From Paroedura picta (taxonomy: Eukaryota; Chordata; Lepidosauria; Squamata; Gekkonidae): DNA of 64,000 bases. This document shows, piece by piece, positions 50,250-61,300 of this stretch. How positions within the stretch are numbered: the first letter of the stretch is position 1; each line of letters starts with the position of its first letter. The position numbers and the translations under genes are program-made. Under the pieces are notes generated by a model, which was given only the letters and a program-made list of their open reading frames with translations, ran no database searches and was not told where the DNA came from. The DNA lies in the NCBI RefSeq assembly GCF_049243985.1, contig NC_135371.1:389501-453500 (forward strand), read 5' to 3'.

Positions 50250-53200
50250 TCACAGGGGGCCCTGGCGGACGTTGCCCTCTTTCCTCTGCCTCCAGCCCTT
50301 GAGGAAGAAGACGGTGCCCACGACGAGGCCCGCAATGCCCACGGCCAGGCCCAGGCCACAGGCCACGTTCTCCACCGTCTCCGGGAGGGGCTCGGCCATG
50401 GCGAGATCTGGGGGGGGGAGGAAGGCCAGTGAACGGAAGCAGAAGCAACACCAGGGACCGGCCCATCCCCCCCCCCCGGCAGGCAGCCATACGAGGTGCA
50501 GGGGGACACTGGGAGATTGTGGCTGATATCGCTGGGGAAGGAGGGGGCTGAAGGGGCCGCCGGTCAGTTGGGTAACCAAATTTATGCTCCCCTTTCTCTC
50601 CCCTTCAGGCCTGAGGAGGCAGCTAGTGGGTTAAAAACATCCATCATAAAAGCACTAAAACCAGAACTGGAGCACATACCCAGGGACAAATCCTGCTCCT
50701 TACCAGGGAGGGAAAGGTGGCAACTACAAGTAAGTATTGTCATGTGATGCCAAACTGCCTCTGTAAGAAATTCACGACACAGCCTTAAGTGGTGACAGGA
50801 CTGATTGCCTGCCTGTGAATTAAGTCTCAGCTTGGTGTAGTGAATTAAGAGGAGTGTGGACCTCTAATCTGCTGAGCTGGGTTTGATTTCGTGCTCCCAC
50901 ACATGCAGCCAGGTGGGTGACCTTGGGCCAGTCACAGTCCTGTTAGAACTGTTCTCACAGAGCAGACTGTCCTGTTAGAACTGTTCTCACAGAGCAGAGA
51001 GCCTCACCTACCTCACAGGGTGCCTGTTGTAGGGAGAGGAAAGGGAAGGTGAATGGAAGCCGCTTTGAAACTCCTTTGGGTAGAAAAAAGTGACATCTAA
51101 GAACCAATTCTTCTTCAGTAATCTCAGGGCTCTCTCAGCCTCCCCTCCCTCACAGGGTGTCTGTTGTGGGGAGAGGAAAGGAAGGCGATTGGAAGCCACT
51201 TTGAGACTCAGTTGGGCAGAGAAAAGTGGCATAGAAGAACTGACTCTCCTCCTCCTCCTCCTCCTCTTCTTCCTCCAGCAACAAGTAACAGTTGACAATA
51301 ATCTACAGGCCAAAACTGGAGATCCACTCTGGAGATGCTGAACTGGTTCTAATCCTGACCTTCATGCTAGTATCCAATAAACTGTCTAGTTTCCTGCCAT
51401 ATCTGGATTGGCCTTATGGGCTTTGCAGGCTATGATTCAGGGGAGACCTGACAGTTATAACATTAAAATCCCACAATAAAACAAGTTCCAAACCATCTCC
51501 TTCTCACAGCAGGAGGCTGGTATGAGTCTAGGTTTCAGATTCTGGTGCAAATTTGGCCAATGTTTTCAACAGGGAGGCCCGGATTTTGGCACCACTTTAG
51601 GCAGAATAGCTCTGTTTTGCAGGCCCCGCAGAACCCAGAGAGAAGGACATCCAGCTGGAGCCTTTCTGGACTCCGACTCACCAGGGAAGATCAAGGAGAA
51701 TGGCAAAACAAGGATTCTCTGGGCCTCCCAATGACAAACCGACCTCTGGAGCAGAGCCCCCCTCAGATCCCAGTTGTAGAGGAAATGAGACATAGGGTTG
51801 GGATCATTGACACTGCAGCCCCAGGAGACAGCAGAGCAGAAAAGAAAGGACAGGAGGAGATCACCAAATACAAAGACCTATTTATGACAGTTAGAGCACT
51901 TCTAGGGAAATAAAATGACCATCACGGTGGTCTTCATTGGAGCCCTTGGAGTCTAGAAGTATCTAGAAACACCTTCAGCAAATAACACCAGCTCAGCTTC
52001 AGAAGACCGTGTGGCTTGAAAGAATAGAAATCCTGCAGTTTCCAAAAACTTGGTTTGGTCTCACATTCTAGAATGCCTTCTACCAGTCAAATATTGGATT
52101 GTCATGATCCATAAAAATAACCATGATAGTTTAACAGAATTCCAGCTGGGACTCCTGGGCCCTTTGCTGCAAGCGAAACCAAGGGACTGTCTGGCTTCCA
52201 CCCCCGAATCCCAGGCTGGACTCTCACCTGTCCATCCTGAGATAACGGTCTGGTCCCCACAAGCACCTTCCCCCCTGGGGGACTCCTCTGTGAGCTGAAT
52301 GTGGGAAATGCCTCCCCTGAAAGATCTTGAGGTGTCGTCATGCAACGCAACTCTCCTCCTCTGGGCCAGGACACATGAGGGAACCACCATGTGGAGGTGC
52401 AGTTATCCAGTGGTGCCCTCTCAGGTGCAAGCTCCTCCCCCTAGGCCTGCCCTCTCCACCAGAAGAAGAGGCCCCTTCTTACTCCACTCCTTGGTGAGGG
52501 GCTGGGACAGGCCCCGGTGCTCCACCCGGCAGTAGTAGATGTCCTCGGGGTCAGGGACGAAGGGCAGGTAGGAGAACCTGCGGAAGGAGTGGTCGGTGCT
52601 GGGGTAGAAGTCCGTCTCCTCCACACGGTCCTTCACCTTCTGCCCGTTCCTCAGCCAGGTGAGATTGATCAAGGGGGGCAAGAACTCGTTTGCCAGGCAG
52701 ATGAGGACGTTGGGCTCCCCCAGCACCACCGGATTCTCCGGGTATAGCACCACCTTTGGCAGGACTGGAAGGGAGGGGAGGAGAGACACACAGAAGAGTT
52801 TCTGTCTTGGGTCCCAGAATGGAACCTTCACCCCTTAAAGAAGGGAGCTGACCTACTCAGGGGCTGTCTGGATCCCCTTGGCACAGGATCACCTCTGGAA
52901 ACCTACCAGCCCCACAGCCAGAGGGCAACAGGCAGCCTCCTCTGGGGAGGATCTCTCAGGAAGATGGGAAGGGGGGAGGAGGAAGGGGACTGGGGTGAGG
53001 GGTTGGATTCCTCGAGTTGTGATCCGTTGGGACAGTGGGGAGAAGTGGTTCCCACTTGCGGCTAGCTAAATCCACAGTTTGGGGTCATGCGGAGGCTAAA
53101 GAGCTTTCCCAGCTATAAAGGATTCCCAACACCCAGAGATAAATGACCCATGGAGGGGAGGGGAGGGGAGGGGAGGGCGTGGAGCCAGACAGTGGGCAAG

Positions 53201-54667
53201 GGTCTCTGCCGCCAAGGCCTGGAAGGATCCAGAGGTACCGTTCTGGATGGGGGTGTAGTTGGAACGTTGCATGAGGACGTCCACCGCATTGTGCAAGATG
53301 GCCATGTTGGCCAGGGCCCCCTCGGCCTGGAAGCTGGTGAACTCCTGGAACTGGGGCAGCCGCCAGACGGCCTCCTTGCGCTCGAGGTCCACGTGGAAGA
53401 CCTCGTCCCCATCCCAGTCGAACATGAACTCCCCAGGACCCTGCTCCGAGGCTAGGCTGCGCTGCACGCTGCACGAACTCCACCTGCGTCATCACGTCCT
53501 CCCCTGCAGAGAGGAGGGAGGGGCAGAGACAGGGAGAAGAGCTTGCATTTATACCCCGCTTTTGCCTACTCCCAAGGTGGCTCACACACACCTTTCCCTT
53601 CCTCTCCCCACAACAGACACCCTGGGAGGCAGGTGGGTCTGAGAGAGCTCTGAGAGAACTGAGACTGGCCCAAGGTCACCCAGTTGCCCCCATGAGGGGG
53701 AAAAGCAAGGAATTGAGCCCAGTTCTCTGGATTAGAGTCTCTGGCCCTCATCCAAGACCCCAGGCTGGATCTCAGAGGGGCTCAGCAGGAGATGGAGAGG
53801 TGGGGGGGGGGAACCACCATTCATGGGGCGAGGGAGAGCCCTGGGAGAACAGGGAGGGCGGAATTCCTCTCAGATGCCTTCATCCGCCAAACCTCTGGCA
53901 AGGAAGCAAATCCCTGGAGAGGGGATGCCCTCCTGCCCCCTTTTTGGGCCTGCCCCAAGGCGCCCCTCGGTCCTGTGGGGCGCCCTCTGTCCCATCCTAG
54001 GCGCTGGGAAGACAGCGGGCAGGGCGTTCTGGGGGGGGGGAGTGAGGAAGAGCGCGGTTCCCCCCCCCAGGCCAAAGGCTTGATGAGCGGGAGTCCATGA
54101 GCCCGGGGGGGGGGGCTGCGGCTATCAGGGGCTCTTCGCCTCCCCCCTCCCGCTCGCCCCCGGCCAGCCAGCTCTGCGCGTCCCTTGGGGGCCTGACGCG
54201 GTCCAGACTCGGGGGGGGGGGCGGGGAGCAGGAAACTTCGTCGCCCCCCCCCGCGTCGAGCCCCTGGTTCTTTGCCGAGCCCCCCTCCGCCCCCCCCCAC
54301 TGCAGCCCTTCCGCGCAGAGAATCGAGAGCGGGGTGGGGGTCGCGCTTTGCGGCTCTCTTGGGGGGACGCGACGGGGAGGGTCCTCCTTCCCCCTTTCCC
54401 CCGACGGGCGGTTCTCGGGCAAACGAAGGAAAAGCCTCGGGAGGGATCCCGTCTGTGGAGTTGACAAAGGAGGGCGATAGAAGCCCCCCCCCGCGCCCCC
54501 CTCACCCCACAGAGAGCCCCGAGCGCCCCCCCCCCACGGCTGCCCGTCTCTCTGACTTCATGCCTCCCTCCCGCTTCCCCCGCTGCCCTCCTGGGGGGGT
54601 GGCTCTTACCTGGCACCAGGTGGCCCCCCAGGAGGGGCAGGAGCCACAGGTAGTCCGCCAAGCCCAT
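50250..54667 (-). CDS. MHC class II alpha chain, DRA-like, with frame break in exon 2
   Basis: This is the alpha subunit of a peptide-presenting class II heterodimer. Exons on the minus strand: 54610-54667 (signal peptide MGLADYLWLLPLLGGHLVPG), 53239-53503 (alpha1), 52483-52764 (alpha2, 282 bases as in human DRA) and 50250-50407 (connecting peptide, TM, tail). Alpha1 shows GEFMFDWDGDEVFHVDLERK and the peptide-groove site RSNYTPI with its N-glycan sequon. Alpha2 shows the Ig cysteines (NVLICLANEF, IYYCRVEHRG) and NLTW. The TM exon has LPETVENVACGLGLAVGIAG and the tail ends RQGPL. Phases are 1 throughout, as is normal for class II genes. Exon 2 has a tandem GCTGCAC duplication at 53461-53474 that shifts frame. 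Without it the CDS is 251 codons (human DRA 254). It is thus a pseudogene, a null allele or an assembly error. Confidence 0.92.
50830..51275 (+). mobile_element. Two fused squamate SINEs (class II alpha intron 3)
   Basis: The first copy runs from gcttggtgtagtgaattaag through gcagccaggtgggtgacctt to cactttgaaa-like sequence and aaccaattcttcttc. The second, lacking its tRNA-related part, starts near 51118 (tctcagggctctctcagcct) and ends in a (TCC)n-rich tail. A 31-base stretch, gtcctgttagaactgttctc onward, is tandemly duplicated inside the first copy (50937-50998). Confidence 0.85.
53535..53765 (-). mobile_element. Antisense squamate SINE (class II alpha intron 1)
   Basis: It reads cccgcttttgcctactccca, tcccttcctctccccacaac, agacaccctgggaggcaggt, gagctctgagagaactgaga, ctggcccaaggtcacccagt and ttgagcccagttctctggat, the reverse of the plus-strand copies at 40770 and 50830. 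Confidence 0.85.
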
Positions 54668-54794
54668 CTCCCGGGCGGGAAGGAGGTAGGGAGCGCCGGG
54701 CAGCTATGGGGCAGCAGTGGGGCAAAGGCACAGGAGAAAGTCCCCCCCCCCCCCCGGGGAATGCAGGTGCGAAGGGACAGCGGGGCCCGGGCAG

Positions 54795-54837
54795 CCAATG
54801 AGAAAAGGTGCCGGGTGCTGACCTGCCTGTTGCCGGG
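54795..54837 (-). promoter_or_regulatory. X-Y boxes of the class II alpha promoter
   Basis: On the minus strand CCCGGCAACAGGCA (54837-54824) resembles the X1 box CCTAGCAACAGATG. A TCAGC/GTCA half-site follows, and CATTGGCT (Y box; CCAAT on plus 54795-54799) lies 24 bases after X1. The Y box is about 130 bases upstream of the exon 1 ATG at 54667, as expected for RFX/CREB/NF-Y/CIITA-driven class II genes. An S box is not clear. Confidence 0.75.
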
Positions 54838-55109
54838 GAGAGGAGCCCCGGGACGGCGCCCGAGCGGGCGATAGACAGAAGGGGCGTCTGTAGGATGGGC
54901 CAGGAAGGCGATGGGGAGGGGTCCGCTGACCCAGGCCCAAGAGGAGGGGCGGAAGGAGCCGGGGCGGGGAGTGTGTCTGAGCCAGGAGCTCCCTAAAACA
55001 TGCCAGTCTTCTGGGTCTCTCCGGGGGAGGACAGCCCCCCTCGACAGCAGGGCAGAGCCCGGGAAAAGGGGGGCAGGGAGGCCTTTCCCTCCAAGCCAGA
55101 GGGGCTTTG

Positions 55110-55206
55110 AGCCTCCTTCGGAGAGAGAAAAGCAGAATCTAAGAACCAACTCTTCTTCTTCTTCTTCTTCTTCTTCTTCTTCTTCTTCTTCTTCTTCTTC
55201 TTCCCC
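55110..55206 (+). repeat. SINE 3' end with long (TTC)n tail
   Basis: The phrase ttcggagagagaaaagcaga, then aagaaccaactc, is the SINE 3' end. It is followed by about 18 TTC triplets (roughly 55152-55203), the longest pure triplet tract in the window and likely polymorphic. Confidence 0.9.
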
Positions 55207-55852
55207 CCCAGTCCTCAGCTGGGACTCCAACTCCCCGGTATTCCTGCCCCGAAATGCCCCGGCTGCCTCTTCAGGGGGCTCCTTGGGCTTTAAGCTCATT
55301 CAGCTCCCAGGTCCGCAGGGAAGGGGATTTGGGATGTTCCTTTCCAGCCCCATCCAGTTCATTCAACATCAGGGACAAAATCCCCTCCCTCAGAAGCTCT
55401 GGAGAGCTCAGCTGCAGAAAACTCCAAGAGGCATCTCCCTCTCTGCAGGGCCTGCTTGGCCACGGGTGAGGGGTGGGGGGAGGTTGGAAAACTCCTGGAG
55501 ATTTGGGGGTGGAGTTGGGGAGGGCAGAGGCCTCAGTGGGGCAAAAGGCCATAGAGTCCCCCCTCCCAAGCAGCCCTCTTCTCCCAGGGGTTGGGGACTA
55601 ATCTCTGCAGCCTGGAGAGAAGAGGGTCATTCCGGGGGATCCCCAGGCCCCCCCTGGAGGCTGGCATGATGCGCCAGCTGGCAGCCAGCTTTTGGCGGTT
55701 GGTTGCAAGAGAGAGAAGAGAGAGATTTAGACGGACTGTCCCTCTGTCCAGGTTCAGGTTCATACCTCAGAAAATGTACAGGAATGGCTCCTTCTGTATT
55801 GTGACCATCCAAATAAAGAATGTGACAACCAGATTGTTAACTTCATGTAGAC

Positions 55853-55964
55853 TAGGGGTAGTCAAACTGCGGCCCTCCAGATGTCCATGGACTACAAGTC
55901 CATGGACTACAAAACTGAATTGTAGTCCATGGACATCTGGAGGACCACAGGTTGACTACCCCTG
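55853..55964. mobile_element. Second palindromic hAT MITE, shortened centre
   Basis: The arms taggggtagtcaaactgcgg and its partner ending ggttgactacccctg flank a rearranged centre in which ccatggactacaa is repeated. Flanks ATGTAGAC (55845-55852) and ATGTAGAG (55965-55972) are a 7-of-8 target-site duplication. It is the same family as 41935-42070. Confidence 0.88.
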
Positions 55965-56499
55965 ATGTAGAGAAAAGGAAAAGAACGTGTATCTCTGAAG
56001 AGGAGATTTTCCCGGCAGAGAAAAGGTTACTATCAAAGATGGTGTCTGACTTTGGGAAAAAGTCAGTCATTCAGTCACCAGTCCGGCATCACTTCAGAAG
56101 ATCAAAAGATGGTAGGTCTCGTTATTTGAAACAAGAAGAAGAAAACTAAGAAACTGCCGTGGTCACCTGGCTGGCAGCTTTTATATCCCGTCTTCTAGCT
56201 GGGAGATCAGTGTAAGTTGACCAGCTTCCCCAACAGATTTTGTCATATTCCCCCCTCCCCGTTAAGATATGGATAGAAATCAAAATCCCAGTATTCCCCT
56301 CAAGGGCTCTACCCTTAAACCCAATAGAGCCCCCCTTCCTGTTTCCTGAAGGGGCCCAATCCGCTCCCTCTCCCTCTCCCGCAATTATAGATCCTGCACT
56401 GGAGGAAGAAAATCTCCTTCCAGACTGAAAAAGATACTGGGGGTGGGGTGGGGGGGGGCACGGCATAAAAGGCAGAGAGGACACCCACCCACCCACCCT

Positions 56500-56650
56500 T
56501 CAGCCAGCCTTGTGTAGTGGTTAAGTGTGGTGACTTCTAATCCGGAAAACAGGGTTTTATTCCTCCCTGGAACAGGCTTCCTCGGGAGGTGGTGGGTTCT
56601 CCTTTTTGGAAGTTTTTCAGCAGAGGCTGGACAGCTACCTCCCAGAAATA
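56500..56650 (+). repeat. SINE 5' end fused to a CR1 3' piece
   Basis: A SINE head (gccttgtgtagtggttaagt, gacttctaatccggaaaaca) breaks off at about 56565. It is followed by a CR1 end (ggaacaggcttcctcgggag, gcagaggctggacagctac), either an insertion or a chimaeric junction. Confidence 0.65.
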
Positions 56651-57794
56651 CCCCTGTTTTTACTCAGACGGGACTCCCCACAGGGTCTGCTACCAGAAGA
56701 ATGGGCTGCATAGGAGATCTGGAGTGTGTGGGTGGGTGGGGGTTGTGTCCTGAGGGTGCCCTGCAGGGACCCCTCCCCTTCCAGGAACTTGGCTCTCTCC
56801 CCCTTCTCTCCCCATCTGTTTTCTCCCTTCGGTGTCTTATGTACCTTGTAAACAGCCTTGAGTTCTGTAAAGTAGAAAAGCGGCTAATAAGTGTTTAAGA
56901 TGCCATCCAAAGAAATGGATCTCTCAAAAAGAGACGGGGCCCTGAGTTCCCACGATGAAGGCTGGTAGGAGGGGGGCCACTGGAGACAGGAGGGCTCCCT
57001 GCTGGGTAGGCCAGCTCCAGATCGCTCTTGGAGGATATTTCCTTTCACTTTACCCCTTTGCTTTATCAAGACGCAACTTTTAACATCAGCTTTTTACAAG
57101 TGTCAAAGTACCAGCCATTATTGGACAGGCAAGGGCAAATCACCTCTGGCAATTCTGAAGTGGACATCTGGGTCAGGTCAGCCCTACCGCACAGGGTTGT
57201 TGTGAGGGGGGAATAGGGAGAGCGGGGTGAGAAGCCTGAAATGTGCTCTGGGCTCCCCAGAGAAAGGGGGAGATAAAATGTCCACAAGGAGGGCTTCGGA
57301 CCTGAGCTTGGAGGGCTACGCTGGACCTCAGCACACAACTCTCTCCAAAGGAGGCATGTTTTATTTAGACAACATTCGGCCAAATTGCTGCCTGGACACA
57401 GGTGAACTCAGTGAGGGGGAGGGGAAGGGGAGGGGGAGGGGGCAGGATCGTCCAAAGGAAGGAAGCGATTTCCTCAGTGGAAGGTCTGCAGGCCTTGGGA
57501 CTAAGGGATGAGCCCTGTCAGAAAAGAGGAGAGGGGGGAGAAGGTGAGAAGACAACTGAACCGGACTTAGGACAAAAGACTCTGGTGGCAGAATCCCCCC
57601 ACCCCACCCCCCACCCCCCACCAGGCCAGAAGAGTTATGGGCCAAGTCCACTCCAAGAAAACCTTTCCCCTTCAGGCTGAAATGAAAGCACCACCTCTCT
57701 GGCTCTGGGGGGCTGAAGGGGGACTCTGAGGAGCACCGGGGGAATATCATATCAAGACCCCCCTCTGCTGGGCTGGGGAAAGGTCCCCACTGCA

Positions 57795-58000
57795 CCCTGA
57801 AATGTATTTATACCCCACTTTTCTCCACAATGGGGACTCAAGGCAGCTTAGTACACCCTTCTTGTCTCCTCATAACAACCCTGTAAAGTAGGCTAGATTG
57901 TGTCTTTGGCTCAAAATGACCATGAGATTCATGGGAGGGTGGGGATTAGAGCCGGGGTCTCTCTGATCCGAGGCTGATCCTTTAACCACATTGGGTTTCA
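57795..58000 (-). mobile_element. Antisense SINE (ACA/Sauria-like)
   Basis: It reads tttataccccacttttctcc, cctcataacaaccctgtaaa, gtaggctagattgtgt and a tRNA-like end (gagccggggtctctctgat, cctttaaccaca). The spacing is that of a squamate tRNA SINE in reverse. Confidence 0.65.
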
Positions 58001-58357
58001 ACTGTCTGGTCACTTAATGGCTGAAACTGCCATAGGATGGATGGTAGATCTGCCTCCCATTTCTTCCCACTGTCCCAACTGGTCACAGTACTTGGGACCC
58101 CCAGCCCTCCACCCCAGTCCCCTTCCCGCTCCCTCTCCTTCTGAGAGACCCTCTTGCTGAGGGGCTGGTGGGTCCAGAGCTGATGCTGTGCCAGGCAGAT
58201 CCAGACTGGCAGCCCTCAGTACACAGACAGGGACCCCAAAGTTTGGCTAAGGAGTGGGGATGGCCTACCTCGCAGGGCTGCTGGGAGGGTGACAGAGATG
58301 CTAATGTAAGGTATTTGGGAATGCCCACAAGGAAGCACAAAGCCTCGCTGACTTTGG

Positions 58358-61300
58358 TTGTTGTTGTTATGTGCGAAGTCGTGTCCGACCCATCGCGACC
58401 CCATGGACAATGATCCTCCAGGCCTTCCTGTCCTCCACCATTCCCCGGAGTCCATTTAAGTTTGCACCTACTGCTTCAGTGACTCCATCCAGCCACCTCA
58501 TTCTCTGTCGTCCCCTTCTTCTTTTGCCCTCGATCGCTCCCAGCATTAGGCTCTTCTCCAGGGAGTCCTTCCTTCTCATGAGGTGGCCAAAGTATTTGAG
58601 TTTCATCTTCAGGATCTGGCCTTCTAAAGAGCAGTTAGGGTTGATCTCCTCTAGGACTGACCGGTTTGTTCGCCTTGCAGTCCAAGGGACTCGCAAGAGT
58701 CTTCTCCAGCACCAGAGTTCAAAAGCCTCAATTCTTTGACGCTCGGCCTTCCTTATGGTCCAACTTTCGCAGCCATACATTGCAACTGGGAATACCATAG
58801 CCTTGACTAAACGCACTTTTGTTGGCAGGGTGATGTCTCTGCTTTTTAGGATGCTGTCTAGATTTGCCATAGCTTTCCTCCCCAGGAGCAAGCGTCTTTT
58901 AATTTCTTTGCTGCAGTCCCCATCTGCAGTGATCTTGGAGCCCAGGAAAATAAAATCTGTCACTATCTCCATTTCTTCCCCATCTATTTGCCATGAATTG
59001 AGAGGGCCGGATGCCATGATCTTTGTTTTCTTGATGTTGAGTTTCAAGCCAACTTTTGCACTCTCCTCCTTCACCCGCATCAACAGGCTCTTTAGTTCCT
59101 CTTCACTTTCTGCCATTAGAGTGGTATCATCTGCATATCTGAGGTTGTTGATATTTCTCCCTGCAATCTTGATCCCAATTTGTGACTCCTCTAATCCCGC
59201 ATTTCTCATGATGTGCTCTGCATACAAGTTAAATAGGCAAGGCGACAGTATACAGCCTTGCCGAACTCCTTTCTCAATTTTGAACCAGTCAGTGATTCCA
59301 TGTTCAGTTCTCACTGTTGCTTCTTGACCTGCATATAAATTTCTCAAGAGACAAATAAGATGCTCTGGTATTCCCATCTCTTTAAGAACTTGCCACAATG
59401 TGTTGTGCTCCACACAATCAAAGGCTTTAGCATAGTAAATGAAGCAGAAGTAGACGTTCTTCTGGTACTCCCTAGCTTTCTCCATGATCCAGCGTATGTT
59501 GGCAATTTGATCTCTAGTTCCTCTGCCTCTTCGAAATCCTGCCTGTACTTCTGGAAGTTCTCGGTCCACATATTGCTGGAGCCTAGCTTGTAGGATTTTG
59601 AGCATAACTTTGCTAGCATGAGAAATTAGTGCAATGGTGCGGTAGTTTGAACATTCTTTGGCATTGCCCTTCTTTGGGATTGGAATGTAAACTGACCTTT
59701 TCCAATCCTGTGGCCATTGTTGAGTTTTCCAAATTTGCTGGCATATTGAGTGTAGCACTTTTACTGCATCGTCTTTTAAGATTTTGAATAGTTCAACTGG
59801 AATGCTGTCACCACCACTAGCTTTATTGTTGCTCAGACTTCCTAAGGCCCATTTGACTTCACATTCCAGGATGTCTGGCTCCAGGTCAGTAACTACCCCA
59901 CTGTGGTCATCAGGGATGTTAAGCTCGCTCTTGTATAGTTGTTCTGTATAATTTTGCCACCTTTGTTTAATCTCTTCTGCTTCTGTGAGGTCCCTACCAT
60001 TTTGGTCCCTTATCATACCCAACTTTGCATGAAACGTTCTCTTCATATCTCCAATTTTCTTGAAAAGATCTCTGGTCTTCCCCATTCTATTGTTTTCTTC
60101 TATTTGTTTGCACTGTTCATTTAAGAAGGCATTCTTATCTCTTCTAGCTTTTCTCTGAAATTCTCCATTCAATTGGGTGTATCTTTCTCTTTTTCCCTTG
60201 CCTTTCACTTCCCTTCTCTCCTTAGCTATTTGTAAAGCTTCCTCAGACAGCCATTTTGATTTCTTGCATTTCTTTTTCTTTGGGATGGTTTTAGTTGCTA
60301 CCTCTTGTACAATGTTGCGAACCTCAGTCCATAGTTCTTCAGGCACTCTGTCTATCAGATCTAATTCCTTAAATCTATTTGTCACCTCTACTGTGTATTC
60401 GTCGGGGATATGATTTAGTTCATACCTGAGTGGCCTAGTGCTTTTCCCTACTTTCTTCAATTTAAGCCTAAATTTTGCAACAAGAAGCTCATGATCTGAA
60501 CCACAATCAGCTCCTGGTCTTGTTTTTATTGACTGGATAGAACTTTTCCATCTTTGGCTGCAGAGCACATAGTCAATCTGATTTCTGTGTTGACCTTCTG
60601 GTGATGTCCATGTGTAGAGTCGTCTCTTGGGTTGTTGGAAAAGAGTGTTTGCTATGACCATTGTATTCTCTTGACAAAATTCTACCAGCCTGTGCCCTGC
60701 TTCATTTTGTACTCCAAGGCCAAACTTGCCTGTTATCCCGGTTATCTTTTGGCTTCCTACTTTAGCATTCCAATCCCCCATGATGATAAGCACATCATTC
60801 TTTGGTGTTGCTTCTAGAAGGTGTTGTAGGGCTTCATAGAACTGATCAACTTCATCCTCTTCAGCAGCAGTGGTTGGGGCATAGACCTGGATCACTGTGA
60901 TGTTGAATGGTTTGCCTTGGATTCGAACTGAGATCATTCTGTCATTTTGGGGATTGTATCCCAAGACTGCTTTTCCTACTCTCTTATTGATTATGAAGGC
61001 TACTCCATTTCTTCTGCGAGATTCTTGTCCACAGTAGTATACCTGATGGTCATCTGAATTAAATTCACCCATTCCTGTCCATTTTAGTTCACTGATTCCT
61101 AAAATGTCGATGTTCAGTCTTGACATTTCTTGTTTGACCACGTCCAGCTTACCTTGATTCATGGATCTGACGTTCCAGGTTCCTATGGAATAAAAATCTT
61201 TACAGCATCGGACTGTCTTTTCGCCACCAGTTACTTCCACAACTGAGCGTCCTTTCGGCTTTGGCCCAGTCGCTTCATTCATTCTGGCGCTACTCGTACT

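Larger units (their letters stand above)
54838..58346. other. Region upstream of class II alpha up to the BovB element
   Basis: It holds a SINE 3' end with (TTC)n (55110-55206), a second MITE (55853-55964), SINE and CR1 scraps (56500-56650, 57080-57260, 57795-58000) and otherwise unassigned sequence. No frame in it carries recognisable protein family signatures. Confidence 0.5.

Noticed and set aside
50850-50920. Possible tRNA gene (GGTTAAG and GGTTTGATTCC-like boxes)
   Set aside because: The A- and B-box-like sequences belong to a SINE head. The 3' half cannot fold as a tRNA and the same unit recurs several times in the window.
51500-52400. Plus-strand open segments within class II alpha intron 3
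   Set aside because: Frames are short and interrupted and no family residues were recognised. The antisense class II intron explains the location.
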